Below are positions 11,300 through 22,296 of a stretch of 64,000 nt of DNA, piece after piece. The stretch is from Saccharum officinarum. Lineage: Eukaryota; Streptophyta; Magnoliopsida; Poales; Poaceae. Location: positions 26,837,063 through 26,901,062 of the forward strand of contig CM036179.1 of the NCBI GenBank assembly GCA_020631735.1, in the 5' to 3' direction. The notes under the pieces are model-generated. The model did not search any database, was not told the origin of the DNA, and saw only the letters and a list, made by a program, of their open reading frames with translations. Every line of letters starts with the position of its first letter. Position 1 is the stretch's first letter. Both the position numbers and the translations under genes were made by a program.

Positions 11300-12433
11300 T
11301 GTCGGTACCAACAGTACGGGGGTACCCACATCCATCGCTAATAAAAAACTAAAACGACTGAAACTGCAATAAAAGGCAGCCCGCCTCGACCGCGTATCCA
11401 GTCCGCCCCGTACGAGGCTCGCTCGACGGGGCGCCTCGACCGCGCTCTGGCTCCGACTCGTACGAGGCCCGCTCGACGGGGCGCCTCGACCGCACCCCAT
11501 CCCGTACAGCAAGGTACCTCGACGGCACTCCGACCCGCGCGAGGCTCGTCCGCTCACTGGGAAAAACTCCGACTCGCGTGAGCCCGGGTCGAGCGCCTCG
11601 ACTCCCTCTCTTTACCTACCCCAAGACAAAAGCCATAGCATTTAATGCGGTTACCTACTACCACATACCGGCATGGCTGCGACCAGGATCGACGTGGGAA
11701 CAATGCCCGTGTCAGATCTCACTGTTTTACCGCCCATCCCGTGATGGGAGGTGAAAACCGTCACTGTACCTACCTTACCGCGCACTGTTTACCATCGATC
11801 ACCCTCGAGGGAGGATAAGACAAGGCCCGTTCTCCGCAATCTCGGGGATTCGGCCTTATCCATCCGGTCTCGACCCGGCCTCGACCCAACCTCGACGCTC
11901 GGCACAGTTCAACGGCAAGGGAAGGACGGTGTGGCACGGCGCTCCGGGTCATTTCGCCGTCTCGTCTCCCACGACGCCATGGTGTCCAGGGATGGCCGGC
12001 CATTCCCAGAGCACGTCGCTACGGTCAGCTCAACAGGAATCGACAAAACATCACCTCAAGGCTCCCCGTCGTCTTGGCCTCCTCTCGCCCTATAAAAGGG
12101 CAGGCCAGGGTTCTACAACGAGGGGGACAACGAAGAAAAACAAGAGACAACAGGCAAGACGCAAGATAGAGATCGATATCTCAATCAATCACCCTTGTCC
12201 TCTTTTTTCTCTCTTTGAGACTTGGGCTCAATGCCCTCTCTCGCATGCTTGTAACCCCTACACGAGCACTTCGGTGAAAGGAAATACAAACTTCTCCCCC
12301 CCGCTGGACGTAGGACCTTCTTTTGCCCGAACCAGGATAAACCCCCGTGTGTTCTCCTTGCATCACCATCCAGGAAAGAGACACGCAATATTTACTCGTT
12401 GGTTTAGGACCCCCTCGGGTCCGAACACCGACA
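11300..12433 (+). repeat. E1 5' LTR
   Basis: 1134 bp, TGTCGGTACC...CCGAACACCGACA. It has CCTCGACnGCG repeats near its start and a TATA box at 12091-12097. Most differences from the 3' LTR are transitions. Confidence 0.93.
12091..12097 (+). promoter_or_regulatory. TATA box of E1 5' LTR
   Basis: CCCTATAAAAGGGC, a strong palindromic TATA context about 340 bases before the LTR end. The same motif is kept in the E1 3' LTR (21951-21957) and E2 5' LTR (45758-45764). Confidence 0.75.
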
Positions 12434-12434
12434 G

Positions 12435-12453
12435 TTGGCGCGCCAGGTAGGGG
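12435..12453 (+). other. E1 primer-binding site
   Basis: TTGGCGCGCCAGGTAGGGG begins one base after the 5' LTR. This form, found in grass Tat/RIRE2-like elements, is not the initiator-Met type. I believe it pairs with a tRNA-Arg, which is from memory and not checked. Confidence 0.7.
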
Positions 12454-12493
12454 ATCGCTGCGTGCCAACGTCCTTTCTCGCCTTTTTTCCTGG

Positions 12494-15400
12494 ATGGCTG
12501 ACCCCGAACGCCCTATTCTGTTGGCCACGGTGATCTGGTTCGGGAGTTTGGAGTTCATGTCCCTTGGCTATGGCTACGATATGGCCCTACTTCCACCCAG
12601 ACACCCGACTGACGAGGACTATGAGCTCTCCCAGCCCGGGGGAGCAATCCGCCGGTACCGTCGCTCTAGGCGAGCGCGGGCCGCCCAACAACGACGAGCC
12701 TGGTACAACCACCGTCTTCGCCTCGCGGAGGGTGATGGGATCCCCCGGTCTGGCACCCCCCAGCCAGGTGCCGGCCCAGATCTCCTTGTGGAAGGTTTGG
12801 GTAGGACGAGTTTGACTGAGGGTAACATGCCGACGGAGAATCCCGCCGCTCCCCCGTCCGGTGAGACACCACTGTCTGGAGCATCCATTCCGGCACGGGC
12901 AACAACATCTCCATCACCATTCCCGTTTGGGCTAGACTCGGCTGCCCGGGTATACGCATCTTCCGTGAGCACTCGCTTGAGTGCTTATGAGGAACTCCTC
13001 GGGCACCATCTACGCTCCACTCTGGACCTCGTTGCATCCACACCGGCTTCTGATTATCGGGACTCTACGGAGACACCGGAAACAGAGCCCCATGTGACTG
13101 CTTCTCAACATCGCAACCCCAGTGACGATTTGCAACGACCACACATTCCCCCGTCATACTACTACTTTGGAGCTCCTGACTCCGACTCGGCTGACGACAC
13201 CTATGATCTGACCCGCGAATGCTTCAACATCGATGTTGAAAGCACTTCGGAATCAGAGGACAAAGAGCCAGTCGAAGGAAGGCACACGCCACCTCATGTC
13301 GAGCTTCCAGCTGAGCGAGACGACCCTTAGTTCCTTGCGGATCAAGGGACGCAGCTCGAGCAGATTCGTGAGTTGCAGGACAGGCTTGACGAGGAACGGG
13401 AAAACCTAGATCTACTCCAACAAACCCTCGAGCGTGAGCGTGCGGAACACGCACTTGGCGGGAGAGCTCGCGAGAGAGCTCGCGACGTCAACCATCGCAT
13501 CAATGAGGACCGGGTGGTCGACCCCCAGGTTTTCGCTCGAGCTAGCCAGAACGTCGTCGCCGCCGCCATGCTCCTTCGCAACATGCCCGAGCCGTCAAAC
13601 CATGATGCCCGTCAGGCTCGAGATGAAATCCGAGAACTCCTCGAGACCGCCGCCATGCAGCAGGCCGAGAGCTTTGCCTTGAGGCGACGCGAGGCAGCCT
13701 CAAAGCGGATCATCGAGCCCTCCCGATAGGAGAGAGAAGCCTCGGTTCACCCCGAGCCTGCCCTGCGAAACCGGGTAGCTCCGGCCCCTGAGCCCACCAC
13801 CAACGACCACGAGCCTCGAGACACCCGTGGCAACATCGTCGAGCACCGCACGCGCAAGCACAGTGACGGCGTGCCTCGAGGCTACCACGTCCACAGGGGT
13901 GGATGCTACGACAGTTCAGAAGATCGTAGCCCTTCACCCGAGCCTCTGGGTCCTCGGGTCTTCAGTAAGGCTATCCGTGAGACGGTGCTCCCGGCTCGGT
14001 TTTGCCCCCCCACGACTCTCACCAAGTACAACGGCGAAACCAAACCCGAACTTTGGCTCGCCGATTTCCGCTTGGCGTGTCAGCTGGGCGGGGCCACCGA
14101 CGACCGGGTCATCATTTGACAACTCCCCCTGTTCCTCTCCGACACTGCCCGAGCCTGGCTCGAGGATCTCCCACCTCGACAGATCCACGACTGGGACGAT
14201 CTCGTAAGGGTGTTTGAGGGAAATTTCAAGGGGACCTACATGCGCCCCGGCAACTCGTGGGACCTCTGGAGCTGCAAGCAGAAACCAGGTGAATCCCTCT
14301 GGGATTACATCTGGCGCTTCTCCCGGCAGCGTACCGAGCTCCCCAACGTCACCGACTCTGACGTAATTATGGCCTTCCTCTCCGGCACCACCTGTAAGGA
14401 GTTGGTCCGAGAATTGGGCCGTAACACTCCACTCACTGCCAACGGATTGATGGACATTGTCACAAACTTCGCCGCCGGCGAGGAGGCGGTTGGTGCAATC
14501 TTTGGTGGTGACCTGGAAAGGGGGAAGCAGAAGGTCGACGATCCCGCGAGCTCCACCCGGGGCTCCAAGAGAAACAACCGCAAGAAGAAGAAAGGCCAGC
14601 AGGGCAAGCTCGAGGCCCCGGCCAATGAGCTCGTCGCTGCTACCGAGCACAAGAAGCCTCGAGGCCCCCTCGGCGGGGGCATCCTCGACAAAATGCTCAA
14701 AGAGCCATGTCCCTACCACAAGGGACCCACTAACCATAACCTCGAAGACTGTCATATGCTTCGCAGGTACTTTGGGGGTGCCGGCGTCAAGAAGGACGAC
14801 AAGAAGGAGGACCCTAAGAGTGACGACAAGGACGGGGGATTCCTCGAGATCCACGACTGCTTCATGATCTACGGAGGGCCCTCGACCCGCCTCTCGGCGC
14901 GCCAGCGCAAGCGAGAACGGCGTGAGGTTTTCTCCGTACAAACGGCAGTCCCCCGCTTCCTTGATTGGTCTGCGGTGGCCATCACTTTCGACCGTGACGA
15001 CCACCCAGACTACGTCCCCAACCCGGGAGTCTATTCGCTCGTTGTTGACCCCATCATCGCCAACACACGCCTCACCAAGGTGCTCATGGACGGCAGAAGC
15101 AGCCTCAACATCATCTACTCCCAGACCCTCGACCTTCTGGGGGTCGAGAGAGCGCGCCTCCAACCTAGCGTCGGGGGCTTCCACGGAGTCGTGCCAGGGA
15201 AACGGGTGGAACCCCTCGGACGGGTCGATCTGCCTGTTTGTTTTGGCACACCGGCCAACTTCAGAAAGGAGACTCTCACTTTCGAAGTGGTCGGATTCCG
15301 TGAAACGTACCACGCTATCCTAGGGCGCCCATGCTACGCCAGGTTCATGGCAATCCCGAACTACACCTACCTCAAGCTCAAGATGCCAGGCCCAAACGGT

Positions 15401-15628
15401 GTCATCACTGTAGGGCCCTCATATGAACATGCCTACGAGTGCGACATCGAGTGCGTCGAGCACGACGAGGCTGTTTTGGAGTCGGCGATCTTGGCTGCAG
15501 ACCTCGACGACCTCGCCAATGCGATTCCTGACCCAAAACGCCATGCCGGCAGCTTCGAGCCCACGGAAGATGTCAAACTCGTACCCCTCGACCCCGCTGA
15601 TCCCAAGGGAAAGGCGCTGAACGTCAGC
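12494..15628 (+). pseudogene. E1 gag-protease, one frame with three nonsense codons
   Basis: The frame opens MADPERPIL at 12494. A variable Ser/Pro-rich N-terminal part (to about 13330) and a coiled-coil stretch (13373-13660) precede the gag core (WLADFRLACQLGG, RAWLEDLPPRQIHDW, NPKGTYMRP-like). A CCHH-like knuckle CPYHKGPTNHNLEDCH follows at 14707-14755, then the aspartic protease. Reading stays in frame throughout. It is interrupted by TAG at 13328, TAG at 13727 and TGA at 14117, each a CAG or CGA codon in the E2 copy. The protease active site reads MDGRSS where E2 has MDGGSS, so the catalytic loop is also damaged. The frame then runs into the deletion junction at about 15628. Gag and protease would form and mature virus-like particles, but this copy cannot do so. 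Confidence 0.88.
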
Positions 15629-17759
15629 ACCGGTCTATTTCATTAGTGAGGTGCTCTCAGAAACCAAGATTCGATACCCACAGATCCTGAAACTGCTATA
15701 TGTCGTCATCCTGACACGGTGCAAGCTCCGACACTACTTCGAGGGTCACCCAATTACTGTGGTTTCTTCTTTCCCCGTGGGAGAGATAGCCCAGAACCGG
15801 GAAGCCTCGGGTAGGGTTGCCAAATGGGCAGTCGAACTCATGGGCGAGACCTTGTCCTATGCGCCGCGAAAAGCTATCAAGTCACAGGTGTTAGCAGATT
15901 TCCTGGCTGAGTAGACCGACACCCAACTCCCCCGTGCACAGCTTCAGGCGGAGCTGTGGACCATGTACTTCGATGGGTCATTGATGAAAACGGGAGCAGG
16001 CGCGGGCTTGCTCTTCGTCTCACCCCTCGGGGTTCACATGCGCTACGTCATCCGGCTTCATTTTCTTGCGTCTAACAACGTCGTCGAATACGAGGCGCTC
16101 GTCACAGGATTAAGAATCGCCGTCGAGCTCAGGGTCCGACACCTTGACGTTCGAGGCGACTCCCAACTCATGATCGATCAGGTCATGAAGAGCTCGAGCT
16201 ACCGTGACCCCAAGATGGAAGCCTACTGTCAAGAAGTACGGCGCCTCGAGGACAAGTTTCACGGCCTCGAGCTCAACCACATCGCACGCTGGTATAATGA
16301 GGCCGCCGATGAACTGGCAAAAATCGCGTCCAGTCGAGCTATGGTTCCACCGGACGTTTTCGCAAAAGACCTTTAGCAGCCATCCGTCGACCTCGGGCCA
16401 GACGGAGGGGTTGACGGGACATCACTCGACCCTCCACCTGAGGCAGAAGCCCCCTCGACCGGGGCTGAAGCCATGCAGGTGGAAGACTTGACCCCACCAT
16501 CTGACCTCAAGCCTGACTGGCGCGTCCCGTACCTCGACTACCTCAGCCGAGGGGACCTCCCCTCGGATAAGACTGAGGCTCGACGGATCGCACGCCGGGC
16601 CAAAACCTTTGTAATCATGGGCGACAGCAGAGAGCTCTACCGCTGTAGCCCTACTGGTATCCTCCAACGATGCATCACAAATGAGCAAGGCAGGAACCTG
16701 CTCAGCGATCTCCACTCGGGGGCTTGCGGTCACCACGCGGCACCTCGAACCCTCGTCGGAAACGCCTTTTGACAAGGATTCTATTGGCCGACCGCGGTCT
16801 CCGACGCTGTCAAGCTAGTACGCTCCTGCAAGGGTTGTCAGTACTATGCGAGACGAACCCATTTTCCGGCACATGCCCTGCAAACTATCCCCATCACATG
16901 GCCATTTGACGTTTGGGGGCTCGACCTTGTCGGACCATTGAAAAGGACAACTGGCGGCTTCACCCACTTACTCGTCGCAATCGGCAAATTCTCCAAGTGG
17001 ATCGAGGCCTGCCCTATCACCAGCATCAGGTCCGAGCAAGCTGTGCTCTTCTTCACCGACATTATTCATCGCTTTGGGGTCCCCAACTGTATCATCACAG
17101 ACAATGGCACCCAGTTCACTTGTAAAAAGTTTTTGGATTTCTGCGACAGCCACCACATCCGAGTGCTCTGGTCAGCCGTGGCCCATCCAAAAACAAACGG
17201 TCAGGTGGAACGTGCCAATGGCATGGTCCTACAAGGCCTGAAACCCAGAATCTTTGACAAACTAAATAAACATGGCAAAAGATGGGCTGCCGAGCTACCC
17301 TCGGTCCTGTGGAGCCTAAGAACAATGCCGAGTCGAGCCATGGGGTTCACTCTGTTCTTCTTAGTCTATGGGTCTGAGGCTATGCTCCCAACTGATATAG
17401 AATACGGATCCCCAAGGTTGAAGGCCTACAACAAAAGAAATAATGACGCCACAAGACAGGACGCCCTCGACCAGCTCGAGGAAGCCCGAGATGTGGCTCT
17501 GTTGCATTCTGCCAGGTACCAGCAGGGTCTCCGACGCTACCACGACAGACACATCCGCAAGCGTGACCTCAACGTCGGCAACTTGGTGCTACGGTGGAAC
17601 CAGAACACCAAGGGACGGCACAAGCTCACACCACCATGGGAAGGGCCGTACATCATCGCAGAAGTACTAAAGCCGGGCACCTACAAGCTATCCAACAAGA
17701 AGGGCGAAATCCTCACCAACGCTTGGAACATTGAACAACTACGTCGCTTCTTTCCTTAA
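15629..17759 (+). pseudogene. E1 pol remnant: RNase H remnant, archaeal-type RNase H, integrase (no reverse transcriptase)
   Basis: Directly after the deletion junction, one frame carries the C-terminal part of the ancestral RNase H (SETKIRYPQI, about 15651-15910). The archaeal-type RNase H follows at 15963-16376 with catalytic residues visible in YFDGS, EYEAL, RGDSQL and NEAADELA. The integrase (16473-17759) has an HHCC finger (DLHSGACGHH...CKGC) and a DDE core (GLDLVGP, ITDNGTQF, NGQVERAN). Nonsense codons lie at 15912 (TAG, from TGG), 16374 (TAG, from CAG) and 16770 (TGA, from CGA). The reverse transcriptase palm with YVDD is absent. Two RNase H domains in series is the hallmark of the Tat lineage. 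Integrase ends RRFFP and stops at 17757-17759. Confidence 0.9.
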
Positions 17760-18441
17760 AAAGCCTCGAGGCTCTGTAGTTTCTTTTTCGTCAATAAAGA
17801 ATACAGCGATGTTCAAACTTTCGTTTCACAATGAGAAAGGATCGACTCTGCACTCCCAGAATCGACCCTCCCTCGGGGGCTACAAGGGGGGAACCCCCCA
17901 GTCCCCGAAAAAACTTATGCTCTTTTTTAAATTTATGAACCGCTTCTTAGATCAACTTCGCTGCAAGAGCACCCTAAGGTTCGAAAGGGCTCTCGAGTCA
18001 GGAGTATCACCTATGCCTCTGAGGCTACGGTACCTCCACTCACCCCTCACACCTTTTAGAGGTGCGACTTCACGCTAGGGAGATCTAAATAACGGTTCCT
18101 AACTTTAAAAAAGAACATACCCCATGTCGCTTAGATCAGGCTCTCACACGATTTACAAGGCCGCAACATCACCCTGAAGCTCGAGGGCAGTTGAGCCGTG
18201 AGATCACTTATGCCCCCGAGGCTACGGTACCTCCACTCGCTCCCTTACGCCAAAGGATGCAACTGCGTGCTAAGTAAATCACGCGAGAACACGATCCAAG
18301 CGATAAAGGGAAGAAAAGCTCGAATAAAACTAAATTAACCATGAACCGGTTTATGTTTCGAGTTCTTAGGGCCTTCGAGGCCACCATGACCAAAATTCAA
18401 AATACTAACTTATTACATGGGCCTTCTTGCCCAGATTTGGC
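17760..18441. other. E1 non-coding region downstream of integrase
   Basis: Nearly identical to E2 52552-53230. It holds short CTCGAGG-rich motifs and two similar sub-blocks (GCTACGGTACCTCCACTC at about 18025 and 18222), and no open frame of interest. It separates convergent pol and antisense genes, so it probably supplies transcript ends for both strands. Confidence 0.6.
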
Positions 18442-18627
18442 TCACAGGCCCTCATCGTCAGTAGGCGAAACCACCTCGGCTTCAAAAAGCGAGGCCAGAC
18501 GGCTTCTAGGCTCTTCCGCGGCTTCAATCAGCTCCAGCCCATCCTCGGCCAACTCTTCCAACCTCCTCTCTGTCACCGAGGAGGCGGCCCAGTCGTCGGC
18601 GGGGAGGATCTGGCTCTTTCCTGCCAT
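18442..18627 (-). CDS. 61-codon fusion of first and last antisense-gene exons in E1
   Basis: Starts MAGKSQILPADDWAASS, identical to the first exon of the E2 antisense gene (57181 downward). After LEELAEDGL it switches to ELIEAAEEP..., the last exon of that gene, and ends at the same stop (DDEGL). The switch marks a 3765-bp deletion relative to E2 (53327-57091), with a shared CAG at the junction. Because 3765 is a multiple of three, the fusion stays open. The TATA motif upstream is intact (18773-18780). Whether a peptide is made is unknown. The core of the first-exon domain and nearly all of the coiled coil are gone. Confidence 0.6.
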   Translation of the reverse strand: MAGKSQILPADDWAASSVTERRLEELAEDGLELIEAAEEPRSRLASLFEAEVVSPTDDEGL

Positions 18628-18772
18628 CGGTGCTGTCGGAAGGGGGGTGGACGGAGAGGATGCGGTGGCGGTAGCGATGCGGGCGGAGAGCGCAATATGG
18701 CAAGGGTTGTCTGAGGCAGAAGATTGCAGGAGCGCAAGGGACCGGTGGGGAACGCAGACCCCTAGGCCTTGA

Positions 18773-18780
18773 TTTTATAT
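18773..18780 (-). promoter_or_regulatory. TATA box for the antisense gene in E1
   Basis: Reads ATATAAAA on the minus strand, about 145-150 bases upstream of the antisense ATG at 18627. It is conserved in E2 at 57327-57334 with the same spacing. Confidence 0.6.
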
Positions 18781-19039
18781 GCCCAAGCGGAAGCCCAACG
18801 GCCGTGCGAAAAGGTAGGAACAGTTTCCTGCATTAAATGCGCCCACCTAACCATTTCCTTACATCTCGCAGGAGTTGGGCACGTGGCCGTCCCCCACTTC
18901 GTAACCGTACGCCACGTCGCCCACTACCGCGCCGATCTCACCTCTCCTCCTAAAAAGACGCGCCCGACTAACGAGCGAGGGAGGGATCCGCGGACGGATA
19001 TTCCCAAATACCTGGGAAACGGGCCCCAAGCCCGGTATA

Positions 19040-20970
19040 AGCCTCGAGGGAGCGAAAGCTGGCCCTCGACCAGGGTTCGACAGCTGCCCTCGAGCAACAG
19101 AGTTAGGGATGACCAAGGGTGCGCCCGTACATGGCCAGGGCTCGAGCCACGCTCTCGAGGCACCCCAGGACGTATTCGAGGCCAAAGGAGGAGGTCCACG
19201 TAGGAATCCCCTCGGGGGAGGCACCGAGCCCTCGAATCCTGTCACAGGGAATCGAGATCCACACGACCACTTCTTGGCATCTTTGAGAGCGCCTCCGGGC
19301 CACTAGCCGACCCCTAACGACTGGGGCACGGGCTCTCACTCGAATTCCCCCGTTAGCAGCTCACCGGAGGCCGTCGAAACTCGCCCAAACGAGGGTAGTA
19401 CGACGTTCTCCACCCCTCCTCCTTTTTTCGGAAAAGGAGCGTGAGGGACGAACAGTAAAAGTCAGTCCGGACTCTGATCGACCTCGCGCGCGCGAGGTTC
19501 AGGGGCTCGACCATTGAAACCTAAACCTTGAGGGATCGAAAGCTGGCCCTCGACCAGGGTTCGATAGCTGCCCTCGAGTAACAGAGTTAGGGACGACCAA
19601 GGGTGCACCCCTACATGGCCAGGGCTTGAGCCACGCTCTCGAGGCACCCCAGGATGTATTCGAGGCCAAAGGAGGAGGTCCACGTAGGAATCCCCTCGGG
19701 GGAGGCACCGAGCCCTCGAATCCTGTCGCAGGGAATCGAGATCCACACGACCACTTCTTGGCATCTTTGAGAGCGCCTCCGGGCCACTAGCCGACCCCTA
19801 ACGACTGGGGCACGAACTCTCACTCGAATTCCCCTGTTAGCAGCTCACCGGAGATCGTCGGAACTCACCCAAATAGGGGTAGTACGGTGTTCCCCACCCC
19901 TCCTCCTCCTTCCTGAAGGAGGAGCGTGAGGGTCGCACAGCAAAAGACGGCCGAGACTCTGATCGACCTCGTGCGCGCGAGGCTCGGGGGCTCGACCGCA
20001 GAAACCTAAACCTTGAGGGATCGAAAGCTGGCCCTCGACCAGGGTTCGACAGTTGCCCTCGAGTAACAGAGTTAGGGACGACCAAAGGTGCGCCCGTACA
20101 TGGCCAGGGCTCGAGCCACGCTCTCGAGGCACCCCAGGACGTATTCGAGGCCAAAGGAGGAGGTCCACGTAGGAATCCCCTCGGGGGAGGCACCGAGCCC
20201 TCGAATCCTGTCGCAGGGAATCGAGATCCACACGACCACTTCTTGGCATCTTTGAGAGCGCCTCCGGGCCACTAGCCGACCCCTAACGACTGGGGCACGG
20301 ACTCTCACTTGAATTCTCCCGTTAGCAGCTCACTAGAGATCATCGGAACTCGCCCAAACAGGGGTAGTACGGTGTTCCCCACCCCTCCTCCTCCTTCCTG
20401 AAGGAGGAGCGTGAGGGTCGCACAGCAAAAGACGGCCGAGACTCTGATCGACCTCGTACGCGCGAGGCTCGGGGGCTCGACCGCAGAAACCTAAACCTTG
20501 AGGGATCGAAAGCTGGCCCTCGACCAGGGTTCGACAGCTGCCCTCGAGTAACAGAGTTAGGGACGACCAAGGGTGCGCCCGTACATGGCCAGGGCTCGAG
20601 CCACGCTCTCGAGGCACCCCAGGACGTATTCAAGGCCAAAGGAGGAGGTCGACGTAGGAATCCCCTCGGGGGAGGCACCGAGCCCTCAAATCCTGTCGCA
20701 GGGAATCGAGATCCACACGACCACTTCTTGGCATCTTTGAGAGCGCCTCCGGGACACTAGCCGACCCCTAACGACTAGGGCACGGGCTCTCACTCGAATT
20801 CCCCCGCTAGCAGCTCGCCGGAGATCGTCGGAACTCGCCCAAACAGGGGTAGTACGGCGTTCCCCACCCCTCCTCCTCCTTCCTAAAGGAGGAGCGTGAG
20901 GGTCGCACAGCAAAAGACGGCCGGGACTCTGATCGACCTCGTGCGCACGAGGCTCGGGGGCTTGACCGCA
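19040..20970 (+). repeat. 485-bp tandem repeat, four copies (E1)
   Basis: The phrase AGCTGGCCCTCGAC recurs at 19057, 19541, 20026 and 20511, giving periods of 484, 485 and 485. Copies 2-4 are nearly identical; copy 1 diverges at its left edge. Open frames in every phase repeat with the array and are not genes. It lies between the antisense promoter and the 3' LTR. E2 has two copies of the same unit. Confidence 0.93.
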
Positions 20971-21159
20971 ACGAATCATTCCCCGATAAAACGAATACAA
21001 GACCTCGGAGGAGTCTCAACACTCCACCGAGGCCTCGGGTGCTACACCCGGCGGGTGCGCTCGCGCGCCCCCACCGGAAAAAATCACGACGCTACGACTC
21101 CAGTTCAAACAAACCTCTGGGAGAGTGATCACACACTCACCCAAAGGCTCGGGGGCTAC

Positions 21160-22291
21160 TGTCGGTACCAACAGTACGGGGGTACCCACATCCATCGCTA
21201 ATAAAAAACTAAAACGACTGAAACCGCAATAAAAGGCAGCCCGCCTCGACCGCGTATCCAGTCCGCCCCGTACGAGGCCCGCTCGACGGGGCGCCTCGAC
21301 CGCGCTCCGGCTCCGACTCGTACGAGGCCCGCTCGACGGGGCGCCTCGATCGCGCCCCATCCCGTACAGCAAGGTACCTCGACGGCGCTCCGACCCGCGC
21401 GAGGCTCGTCCGCCCACTGGGAAAAACTTCGACTCGCGTGAGCCCGGGTCGAGCGCCTCGACTCCCTCTCTTTACCTACCCCAGGACAAAAGCCATAGCA
21501 TTTAATGCGGTTACCTACTACCACCTACCGGCATGGCTGCGACCAGGATCGACGTGGGAACAATGCCCGTGTCAGATCTCACTGTTTTACCGCCCATCCC
21601 ATGATGGGAGGTGAAAACCGTCACTGTACCCACCTTACCGCGCACTGTTTACCATCGATCACCCTCGAGGGAGGATAAGACAAGGCCCGTTCTCCGCAAT
21701 CTCGGGGATTCGGCCTTATCCATCCAGTCTCGACCCGGCCTCGACCCAACCTCGACGCTCGGCATAGTTCAACGGCAAGGGAAGGACGGTGTGGCACGGC
21801 GCTCTGGGTCATTTCGCCGTCTCGTCTCCCACGACGCCATGGTGTCCAGGGATGGCCGGCCATTCCCAGAGCACGTCGCTACGGTCAGCTCAACAGGAAT
21901 CGATAAAACATCACCTCAAGGCTCCCCGTCGTCTTGGCCTCCTCTCGCCCTATAAAAGGGCAGGCCAGGGTTCTACAACGAGGGGGGACAACGAAGAAAA
22001 ACAAGAGACAACAGGCAAGACGCAAGATAGAGATCGATATCTCAATCAATCACCCTTGTCCTCTTTTTCCTCTCTTTAAGACTTGGGCTCGACGCCCTCT
22101 CTCGCATGCTTGTAACCCCTACACGAGCACTTCGGTGCAAGGAAATACAAACTCCCCCCCGCTGGACATAGGGCCTTCTTTTGCCCGAACCAGGATAAAC
22201 CCCCGTGTGTTCTCCTTGCATCACCATCCAGGAAAGAGACACGCAACATTTACTCGTTGGTTTAGGACCCCCTCGGGTCCGAACACTGACA
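21160..22291 (+). repeat. E1 3' LTR
   Basis: 1132 bp, preceded by a purine-rich GGCTCGGGGGCTAC stretch that is the likely polypurine tract. It ends ...AACACTGACA and is followed by the CCTAT duplication. TATA box at 21951-21957. Confidence 0.93.
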
Positions 22292-22296
22292 CCTAT

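Larger units (their letters stand above)
11300..22291 (+). mobile_element. E1: Ty3/gypsy LTR retrotransposon, Tat lineage, internally deleted
   Basis: A 10,992-bp element bounded by TG...CA LTRs and a perfect 5-bp target duplication, CCTAT at 11295-11299 and 22292-22296. It lies inside a Helitron. Order: LTR, primer site, gag, protease, remnant RNase H, archaeal-type RNase H, integrase, antisense-gene remnant, 485-bp tandem repeats, LTR. Compared with E2 (44968-59877) it lacks about 1126 bp of reverse transcriptase and 3765 bp of the antisense gene, and has two extra tandem-repeat units. The second RNase H places it in the Tat group. By eye the LTRs differ at about 27 of 1132 positions. Confidence 0.95.

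Noticed and set aside
13934..15313. 459-codon open frame on the minus strand inside E1 gag-pol
   Set aside because: It is antisense to well-identified gag/protease coding sequence, has no domain, and its counterpart in E2 is broken at other places. It is a codon-bias shadow.
18859..21000. Many repeated open frames of 60-140 codons
   Set aside because: They recur with the 485-bp period in several frames and both strands, so they reflect the tandem repeat and GC content.
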